Assembly: GCA_036971615.1 (NCBI GenBank)
Contig: JAYKKR010000002.1
Span: 3,410,001 to 3,474,000, forward strand
Length of the DNA stretch: 64,000 nucleotides
Origin: Amyloporia xantha
Lineage: Eukaryota > Basidiomycota > Agaricomycetes > Polyporales > Adustoporiaceae
Direction of reading: 5' to 3'
Made by a program: the position numbers and the translations under genes. The notes under the pieces were generated by a model. It made no database searches. It was not told the origin of the DNA and saw only the letters and a list, made by a program, of their open reading frames with translations. Each line of letters opens with the position of its first letter. Positions within the stretch are counted from its first letter, which is position 1. Below are positions 56,030 through 64,000 of this stretch, one piece after another.

Positions 56030-59000
56030 ATGCTGGATCCGTCACCCGTTTCGACGGTAGATATCACACGTCTTCGCATGTTATGTTCACATGGTAGGCA
56101 CTTTCACTCGTGCAGGCATATCTACCTCACATTTTGTTCAGGTTTGCCTGGACATCCTCCATGGCTCAGACCGAAGGTATGGAGGTGCGTCTGACTATTA
56201 TGTGGATTTACTATGGGTTAAGAGGATTAAAAGACTGTTGCTGGGCACACTTCCGACGCGCAAGGAGTCATGGGATGAAGAAAATCGGAAGAGTCGAGAA
56301 AATTACTACGTATGTCTCCTTCTATGAAGTCTAGAGCCTATATCTGACAGTGTTTCAGGACCTTGTTCGTCGCTTGCTCGACCCATTTTCCACTCTCCCC
56401 CCTCCGACCACACCCTTAGCACCTCTTGATGTCTCGTTGATGAACGTTTCGCAAGAACTTTCCCGAGTTCCGCCGAATCTGATGACCGCCCTGCAAGACA
56501 CTCCGGAACAATCGTCTTTGTGTCCTCTAGATGACACCGCGACAGATGACATTAAGATCAATTGTGCTCACTTTCTGGACTTACGCCTGCGTATGATTCG
56601 AGACCTCGAAGCTAAGGAGAATGCTTCGTCTGATTCCACTCCTGAGATTCGGTTGGAAAATATGCCAGAGATTCGCCTGGATGCCCCAGATGCCGCATCT
56701 GACGATGACGACGAAATCGAGGGCGACAAACATAGCGATACACCTGGCACCACGTTATCGACTCCCGGTTCACCTTCTTCGGTCCATTCTGGTGTATCCA
56801 CCACTCTCCTGCCCTCACGTGCAATGGGTACGCATCAAAAGCATGCATCTGCATTACTGCGGCTCCTCTACGTGCATTCTTGCCTCAATCCAGCTAATCA
56901 GTCACCACACATTGCTTCCCTCCTTGTCCCTGTATACTCAGCTCTAGTGGAGGAGGTGACACCTGAAGACAAGGCTCATACCGAAGCCGACACGTTTTGG
57001 CTATTCGAGGCAATAGTCGGGGAGGTCACCGAACTGAATGATGTAGAAGGTGTCGATGTTTGGAACCGTAAACTGAGCGAGCGGCTGTATTGGGCTGATT
57101 CGGAGCTCGCGGATGACTTGGTAGGTGGCTAGCAATTTGCGCAACATCTTGAGATAATGAACCCAAAATACAGCAAATCAAGGGTCTGGATCCTGCCCTT
57201 CCACATTATTCATTGTAAGCTAGTATTTCTTGTCTTTATATGAAGTTGTCTGAGAAACGGTACCAGCCGGTGGCTTGTCCCCCTCCTCACTCATACATTG
57301 CCACTGCCTTCTGTAATGATAGTTTGGGATGCTCTATTCTCTCGATCGGCGAGGGAACGCGATGTTAACCCCAAGCTAGAGTACCTTCTCGATATATGCA
57401 CCAGCATGTTACTGAGCACGAGGGGCATACTACTACGGTATGTATAAGTGTTCACATGTCTCCACCTGATAATGAACTTCCCGCAGCTTAGGCAGGCCTG
57501 GTCATAAACAGCCCAACATGTGGCTCAACGAGTTCACTGCTGTCCCCGCGACACCGCTCAGCGCAAGGGAACTCGAAGATGCATTTGCGGAAGGAATGAG
57601 TTTCCTCCAGCAATATCCGCTCGAAGCTGCCGGTGGTGTCGAAGCCATCCTACAAACTGCATATGATCTGTTTTTACGCCGAGAAGCAGAGCGCAATGTG
57701 GCCAGCAATCCCGGTACGGGTTTCGGAGCCCGGCTACGGGATACGGTTTGGAAGGGCCTAGTCAGTAAAGCACCCATCGCCGAATCACATCTGGAAGATG
57801 ATGAGAGCGACCACTCGTTTTCTGAGGATGACCTTGCGCCACATCCAAGTGGCGAAGAGCAGACTCTTTCTTCTCGGTTGGCCAACACAGTCTGGCGCGG
57901 TATCTCTAATGAAAGTGCCATGGAGGCTCCGCCTTCCCCTACTAGCCCTCTTCCTACCTTACCTCCGTCACCTGAACCTTCGTCTAAGGCTTTGCCAGAT
58001 CCTCCATCAGAAGATGTTCTCCCCAAAAATACTACGCCCCTTGGCCGGTCGGCACTGTGGGATTATGCAGGGAAACTGAAAGATTCAGATGCGGCCGCCA
58101 CACTGGCTAAGGTCAGTACAAATTGGAGAGTCAAGGCGCTGGGCGTATGGAACAAAACGTCTAGTGGCAATTCTTCTACATTCCTTTCTCCTTCTGCCTC
58201 TCGACCTTCCTCTGTGAGTCCAGAACCGCGACGTTCTTCGCTAGTCGAAGACACGATGCCGAGGATAACAAACGAAAAGCGGCGGGGTGGCTCGTTACCC
58301 AAAATCGATCGCTCGGATGCATATTCGCCCCCTGCGCGACCCGCTTTTTTTCGACCACCGAGGGACAGTATGATATTCACAGGAAATCGATCACCACTGT
58401 CGCCCACGAATGGCGAAATCTCTCCCTTGCCTGATTCAAGTTCTCCAAGTTTTAGGTCTCTTGCGATGCCGGAGCAAGCCAAGCCTGCGGGCAAGTCAGG
58501 CCCTCGACCGTTGCTTTTGAATTCGGCTTCCCTGATAACATCTGGACATTCACGTACACCGACTCCGACATCTGGTACTTCTGATAGAGCTTGGGCGGAC
58601 AGCGTCCGAGGCAAGCGACCATCACCTATCCAGAGGGATTCAATGTCATCTATGTCATCTATCTCTCCTGAAATCCGAGTGCGATCAAGGACCGGAAACC
58701 GTTCCGAACTTGATTCTGATACTACTAGCAGCAGGGTCGTTCCCCTGCGATCGTCACGATCCCCAATGGCGGGAGGTTCTCGACGGGCGACACCCACGTC
58801 TTCGGTCACCTCCAGTCCTCCCAAAGTGCATCGGCGGATGGACACTGAGTCTTCTACGCAGTTCGGAAGTGACGATGGCCAGATCGGGAGAGGCTGGGGC
58901 CCGGTCGATGTACCGGATTCGCCTCCAACAGGACCGTCTCCCCCACCACCTCGTACCCCTGACGCTTCCTCGGCAATGTATGCAGACGTCCGGGTGAAGA

Positions 59001-59647
59001 CTTCACATACACACACGGGATCACTAGCCATTAGTGAATCCAACGAAACTGAACCTGACGAGCCTGTGCATGATGTCCATGAGGTGAAGCCAGCACGCCG
59101 ACAGCTTCCTCGCCTATCTGTGGGAGGAGATACATCGGACTCCTCTGCAACGCAGGCACCTTCGAGAAGTCCTCGAATCAAGTCCAAACGCATACCCCCT
59201 CGCTTGGCGACTGCGCGCACCAGAGAAGATTCTAAGCAGGAGAATGGAACATCTAGCCAGAAGACCCTTGCGCCTGAAAGGTCGGACGATGTTGACAACG
59301 TGACGACACCGCGAGCAATGTCTTTTGAAGCGAAGCCTTTCCCGACGACACCTGTGTCCCCTCGGACAATTAGACGGGCACGGAAAACATCGGGGGAGGG
59401 AAACGGTGAACCTCGTGCCAGGAAGGTGTCAGGAGAGGGGCGCGAAGCTCGCACTAGGAAGGTGTCAGAGGGACGTGAAGCTCGAGTGCGCAAAGTGAGT
59501 ACTGATGGCCACTCCGTGAGGTCTCGGAAGATATCCGGCGAGCGCGACGTTGCGAAGCACAGACGAGATAGTTCCGCCGTCGATGGCGACGATGAAGGTT
59601 ACAACGACCTTCTCAGTGCATACGAGAGCGAAGATTATGCTATGTAA
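56030..59647 (+). CDS. TBC-domain (Rab-GAP-like) protein with degenerate catalytic motifs
   Basis: Exons 56030..56093, 56142..56184, 56234..56309, 56359..57120, 57174..57214, 57267..57437 and 57487..59647, in phase, 1,105 aa if the ATG at 56030 is used. The TBC fold is shown by HGLPGHPPWLRPKVWRLLLG at the start, ENYYDLVRRLL, and near the end HYSFRWLVPLLTHTLPLPSV then WDALFS. The stretch where active TBC proteins carry the Gln finger (YVQGMN) reads NQSPHIASLLVP here. I also find no IxxDxxR arginine-finger motif, so GAP activity is doubtful. An acidic Ser/Thr-rich insert lies at about residues 130-210. After the domain (about residue 390) there are some 700 residues of disordered Ser/Pro/Arg-rich sequence ending in repeated ARKVSGEGRE-like units. 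The coding frame is open upstream to 55949 without an ATG, so the true start is uncertain. Confidence 0.8.
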
Positions 59648-59723
59648 CTACTGTCTCGCGATACCCCATGCTATGGACCCGATATGTTACAAAATCCATA
59701 GGCAACCCAATGCTTGCATGTAT

Positions 59724-60496
59724 CTATTCACCGCTTTCGGGTACTTTCGTATTGCTGAGTAACGAGCTATGTACACCGCGGTATACCTCTAAGAGCACAG
59801 GAAAGCGGGGTAAGATGTTCTGACAAACATCTTCAGTTTACAGCAGCAGGATAGACAACGGCCTGACCTCATATGCGACTTGAAGGCTGATAATACCATG
59901 CTGAGAGCGCTGGATGGCTGCCAGGTAATAGTGAATATTCCATCCGTGGAGGCCCTCATTAATAATGAAATCTTGAAGCATAGACAGAGGGATGAACCGG
60001 CGTGTTGCGAACAAGGGTATAGGTGAAAATCCCCGATGGGTTTCAAGTTGTAGGCCAAGGGCCGGGATTACAATCACCGACTCTGTAATGCAAATTCCTG
60101 TTCATGTGGGTGATATGTAGAATAACCAGACATGACGTACCCCATAGAACTTGGGTACACCTAACATATACGTACAGCGACCATATTACCACAAGCATGG
60201 CGATGGCTGCATAATTGGCCGTGAGCTGCAATAAGACTCAGAATTGTAGCCGCGACTTAGAAAAGACTGTCGGGACTGACTGAAGGCCAGAGACACGCCA
60301 GCAAAAGCGGGAAGGCCGCGTCTGCCCAGTATCCATTGAAGATGGTCTTCACCGTACCTGCTCCTCTGCGAATAAGTCGAGGATTGTCGACCCTATATTC
60401 GCGCCAAGCTGAATATTCTATGAGGGTTAGCTCAGGATGGTCCAGCAAGGGCACAACGCGGCGCATGCCATTGAATCGAGGATAGTTCCTGGACAC
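59724..60496 (-). CDS. GPI-GlcNAc transferase subunit PIG-H (Gpi15)
   Basis: Four exons on the minus strand: 60496..60353, 60225..60141, 60082..59868 and 59819..59724, in phase, 179 aa. The N-terminus is cytosolic (HPELTLIEYSAWREYRVDN). A hairpin of hydrophobic residues follows (AAIAMLVVIWSLYVYV), and then the PIG-H domain signature: ESVIVIPALGLQLETHRG, FIPLSMLQDFIINEGLHGWN, YYLAAI and LPRFPVLLEVYRGVH. The protein is a subunit of the ER complex that transfers GlcNAc to phosphatidylinositol, the first step of GPI-anchor synthesis, together with PIG-A. A second in-frame ATG at 60466 is possible. It converges on the TBC gene, with 76 bp between the stop codons. Confidence 0.88.
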
Positions 60497-60577
60497 TAGT
60501 TTTCCAGGTCTTGGGGGCAGAAATTCCGGACCAGTACCGTATCACATGTCCGCACGTCACGCGCGTTCTGCTTCGGT

Positions 60578-60696
60578 CACGTGGAGCAATTCCGGGGCTG
60601 AAACCAGCAAATGCGTCGTGGGGGGTATCACGTGGTCTCAGTCTGTGGCTCAAAATCAGTAAATGTGCCGTAGCGCATCACGTGGAGGCACCCTGT
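60578..60696. promoter_or_regulatory. Three evenly spaced CACGTG boxes in a 50-bp tandem repeat
   Basis: CACGTG occurs at 60578-60583, 60629-60634 and 60679-60684, spacing 51 and 50 bp. The last two lie in two diverged tandem units, 60596..60646 and 60647..60696, both starting GGCT and ending CTGT. They lie 80-190 bp upstream of the PIG-H start codon. CACGTG is the core site of bHLH factors such as Cbf1, Pho4 and SREBP-like proteins; which one acts here is unknown. Confidence 0.6.
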
Positions 60697-61423
60697 GGCA
60701 TCGCGGAGCTGCGTACAGTGGACTCAAAGAGTGCGATTTGTTCGACAAGATGAATATTCCGTTACAGTACGAATGGGTGCTCAGTTGACTGTCCCGGGTT
60801 CCGTAGCATTACCAGCAGTGGCCAGGCTTGCCCGGAGGGCCCTTGGTATACAAGCTATAGTGTGACCATGAAATAGCAAAGCAGGCCAGAAAGGGCCAGA
60901 AGCGCTGGAGGCATAGACGCCCGCTCGGCCAGAAAGAACATTTCGGTATTCCGACCGTACTCGCTCATCGGTCTCCTTCTCACTTGCACACACAATGCAA
61001 GTTTATTAGTCCCTAATGTGATTGTATATTCTGGGAATAGACACCACAGACTTTTATCTTGGATTGTGCTGCATCGCCGCAACCTGCTTCTGGTCACGAT
61101 CTCAAGCTGCTGCAACACTCGAACTGGGCGTTATTTCATGATCTTTCTGTCGCATTGTACACGAAGATGTTGCTCATCTAGTTTTCAAAGAGGAATTTTC
61201 GTATTTGAAGCCTTGTCTCAACTCTGATAGGCGTAAGGGTAGGATTTTTGGTCCGGATTGCAACTGTCAGCAAGTGTCACCGCTCTCGAGGCTGTCAGCC
61301 TCAAGACCCCGCTACATATCTGTGTAAATCGATACTTGACCTTAATACTTACTCTGCTCTTTCCAGTGGCTGGTCCCTGTCCCCTTCTTTACAGGCATTC
61401 CACCCATCTCGACCACTTACAGC
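60697..61423. other. Intergenic region PIG-H / GH5 gene
   Basis: About 730 bp with no coding exon supported. It presumably contains the GH5 promoter; a C/T-rich stretch precedes the start codon (about 61,370-61,415). Confidence 0.5.
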
Positions 61424-63505
61424 ATGGTGCTGTCGGCTACTTACTTTTCTGCCTTACTGCAAGCCCTTAGCTTGACGCAGGGGTTGTACAAGCCTACTCC
61501 TAATTATTTTAGTGCACAGCCGAGTCCATCATATGGCGTGGACAACGGCATTGACATGTCAGGTAGCCATCAGGCCAGTCCTTCTGAAAACTCTCATCCT
61601 GGCAGTGCGGTCGACGCACAGGTTCCTTCATCCATAGTAGCTGGAAAGCCATATATGCAAGCAGACGCAAGCATTTGCAATGTGGAGCTTTACCCGGCAC
61701 CGTTGGTTGGCGATCAAACTTTTCCTCCCTTTGATCAGGCCAAAGCAAATGTTTACCGCTACAGACAGCAGCAATCTGTCAATTTAGGCTCTTGGTATGT
61801 GGCGAATATATGCATGAAGGATAAACCCGAACTCACTGGATATCAGGTTCGTCCATGAAAATTGGATGACACCGTCTGTGTTCTCCTGTGCATCTGGGCA
61901 ACAGCTCTCCGAGCTGGACATCGCATCTGGATGGAATTCTACGACGAATGCGCGTACAGTCTTAGAACACCACTGGGATACGTTCATAAACCAGACCGAC
62001 TTCGAATACTTGGCTAGCATCGGCATCAATACCGTTCGACTTCCAATCGGTTATTGGAGCCTGGGACCTAACTTCTGCCAAGGCACACCTTACGAGAATG
62101 TCTCTGATGTTTATCAAAACTCTTGGGTCAGGGTTGCTCGTGCGATAAACATGGCTGGGGAAGCTGGCATGGGCGTCCTCATCGACTTGCATGGCGCACC
62201 TGGCAGTCAGAATGGACAGCCGCACTCAGGAATATCTGACGGCATCACAGGCTTATTCGACAGCCCGGCGTACATGAACATGACAATCTCCGTTCTTACG
62301 TACCTCACGGAGCAGCTTGTAAATGTCTCAAACGTTGTTGGGATTGAAATTCTCAACGAGCCCCACGATGTTCCTGAGCTCCCAGATTTCTGTAAGTCGT
62401 GCTGCCTTCATTTATGAAAAAATGCTGAATTTCTTAAGACTCACGAGCCATCACTGCCATGAGACAAGTTTCTTCAACAGCCGCTAATTTCCCTCTCTAT
62501 CTGCACGATGGCTTTAATCTTGACCAATTCAGCGCCTTCGTCGCCAATAGAACGGATTTTGTGGTTGTGGACCATCATTCCTACTTCGTTTTCACGCCAT
62601 CGGACGACTCTGAGCCTGCCTCCCAGCACACTGCAGACATCGAGGGCTCCATAGCGGCATCTATGGCTTCAGCGTCATCGCAGGCACGCAGAAACCTTGT
62701 GATTGACGAATGGTCGTGCGCGCTTACTCCGCAGAGTCTGGCTAACGAAACGGATCCGAATCAATCCCGCAAGGACTTTTGCACAGGACAAATGGATGTT
62801 TATACCAATATTAGTGCAGGATGGGGCTTCTGGGGTGAGACGGCATTCTCTTCAATTGACGGGCATGGACTCACAGCATTATTAGCCTACAACAAAGAGG
62901 ACTGTTCTGATGATCCAGGCTGGTGCTTCAAGGCAGCAGTCGGAAACAGCCTACCTCCAACATTCTTTTCCTACGGACAAGGCTCTCTCACGGATCCCAC
63001 CCAACTTCCGTCTCTCGCCGACCTGATGGGAGATATGAACCCGCCGCCTACCAGTGCAATTTTGGCTAGTGCTCAGGATACGCCTACTGCTACCGATTCC
63101 CAGACATCACTCGGTGTGGAAGCGAGTGCTACGCCTGCTCTTGTAAATCGAAGACGTTGGTCGAGGCGCCAAAGACGCGACGCTTCTATTTGGCGACGAG
63201 ATGGCGTTCTGTCTGCCTTGCGATCTCACCGACGTCGACAATATGATGGGGCTACTGGCATGTCTCCCGCGCAACGCTCCATCGCGCGAGGGTACTCGGA
63301 TGGTTTCCTCACGGCGAAGATATTTGCTCAATATGGAATGTCCAAACTAGGTTTTACTGGGCAGTACATAAATGACAGCGTCGCGAAATTAGGTCCGGAC
63401 GTCGTTAAGCCCGGCACGGAGGGGGTTTACGGGGAGTGGTTCATGAAGGGGCTTCAAGACGGAGAGAATATTGTCAGTACCAATATCAATCAAGGGACGA
63501 GTTAA
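61424..63505 (+). CDS. Secreted glycoside hydrolase family 5 protein (exo-beta-1,3-glucanase-like)
   Basis: Three exons, 61424..61794, 61847..62391 and 62439..63505, in phase, 660 aa. The first about 20 residues (MVLSATYFSALLQALSLTQG) look like a signal peptide. The GH5 barrel follows: VNLGSWFVHENWMTPSVF, GINTVRLPIGYW, GVLIDLHGAPGSQNG, VVGIEILNEPHDV with the acid/base Glu295, and VIDEWSCAL with the nucleophile Glu396. GWGFWGETAF lies near the end of the barrel. The overall pattern matches fungal glucan 1,3-beta-glucosidases that act on cell-wall beta-glucan. The C-terminal 130 residues after about 530 contain RRR-rich patches (NRRRWSRRQRRDASIWRRDG) and an extra domain (SIARGYSDGFLTAKIFAQYG) outside the catalytic fold, whose role is unknown. 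N-glycosylation sequons are frequent. Confidence 0.9.
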
Positions 63506-63705
63506 TACTGTACCGGACGACGATGTACCTGCCCCCCACATACACGCTTATGACTACAGCAGAGGCATTATTGAACAGTGTTGTGTACCGTCCCTTGCTA
63601 CTGAATGAGCCAAGTTAGAGTATAAATGAGCTTACTGCAGGCGCGAATTCGAAACATGAATGTCGGACTCGCAGGCGCCGGTCAAGTTATCTAAATGTGA
63701 CGACG

Positions 63706-64000
63706 ATGCCACCAGCTCAACATGTTGAAGGAAAACGACCATTGCGATATCTGGTTAACCTCCTATGGTCATTGTTGACGGATCCAAACTACTTCACTTT
63801 GCTTGGGGCACTGGTTATCGTCGGGGACACATTCCTGACACAGGTGATCATTCGCTTCGTGCCGTGTAAGTGAGCAGTACAAAGGCTTGGCTTGCACTGA
63901 TGGCTAATACACACAGACACTGAGATCGACTGGGAGACATACATATATCAACTCGAGCTATATTTGAATGGTGAACGAGAATACGGTCTTATTTCCGGAC
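63706..64000 (+). CDS. ALG3: ALG3 Dol-P-Man alpha-1,3-mannosyltransferase, 5' end
   Basis: The gene begins with ATG 63706 and runs off the window. Exon 1 is 63706..63865 and exon 2 starts at 63917; they join in phase. The encoded N-terminus has LRYLVNLLWSLLTDPNYFTL and a first membrane helix (LLGALVIVGDTFLTQVIIRF). The highly conserved lumenal loop YTEIDWETYIYQLELYLNGE then follows, with the acidic pair typical of dolichol-phosphate-mannose-using transferases. The enzyme adds the sixth mannose (alpha-1,3) to the lipid-linked N-glycan precursor in the ER lumen. The rest of the multi-pass protein lies beyond position 64000. Confidence 0.92.

Overview
The window is nuclear DNA of a filamentous basidiomycete, most likely a mushroom-forming agaricomycete. 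Genes are dense and cut by many introns of about 50-70 nt with GT-AG borders and CTRAY-type branch points. The product families are typical fungal housekeeping proteins, and both LTR retrotransposons belong to Ty3/gypsy groups common in basidiomycetes. I cannot name the species. Exon models were built by hand from reading frame, splice consensus and family conservation; no expression data or alignments were available.

Layout. 1-3.5 kb: 3' end of an M24 (aminopeptidase P-like) gene, the rRNA helicase RRP3, a 2-oxoglutarate/Fe(II) prolyl-hydroxylase-like gene and an intron-containing tRNA-Ser(GCT). 3.77-25.74 kb: a nested transposon block. The outer unit is a chromodomain Ty3/gypsy element on the minus strand, with 277-bp LTRs and a perfect 5-bp target duplication. 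A second Ty3/gypsy element with 1.5-kb LTRs sits inside its gag. A 2.2-kb fold-back element with 1-kb inverted arms sits inside an extra ORF downstream of its pol. 26.2-35.4 kb: a small unrecognised gene, CMR1 (WDR76-like), the TRAPPII subunit TRS130 and an AIG1-like membrane hydrolase. 35.7-46.5 kb: argininosuccinate lyase, an Sso1-type syntaxin, an AN1 zinc-finger protein and aspartate aminotransferase. 47.4-60.5 kb: a PP4R1-like HEAT-repeat protein, a short TA-flanked MITE, an unrecognised multi-pass membrane protein, IST1, a TBC-domain protein and PIG-H. 61.4-64 kb: a secreted GH5 glucanase and the 5' end of ALG3.

Functional themes. Several host genes serve the secretory and endosomal system: TRS130 in TRAPPII tethering, the syntaxin in plasma-membrane fusion, IST1 in ESCRT-III/Vps4, a TBC Rab-GAP-like protein, PIG-H in GPI anchor synthesis and ALG3 in N-glycan synthesis. 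This is ordinary fungal gene order rather than a recognisable cluster. RRP3 serves ribosome biogenesis, and ARG4 and the aminotransferase serve amino-acid metabolism.

The most unusual biology is in the transposon block. The inner element carries, in each long LTR, a conserved reading frame antisense to gag-pol. The outer element has an additional ORF of about 800 codons after pol, a single in-phase UAG between gag-protease and pol, and two CpG-type transitions that disable its reverse transcriptase. A second point of interest is the 75-bp spacing, or possible in-frame fusion, between IST1 and the TBC gene.
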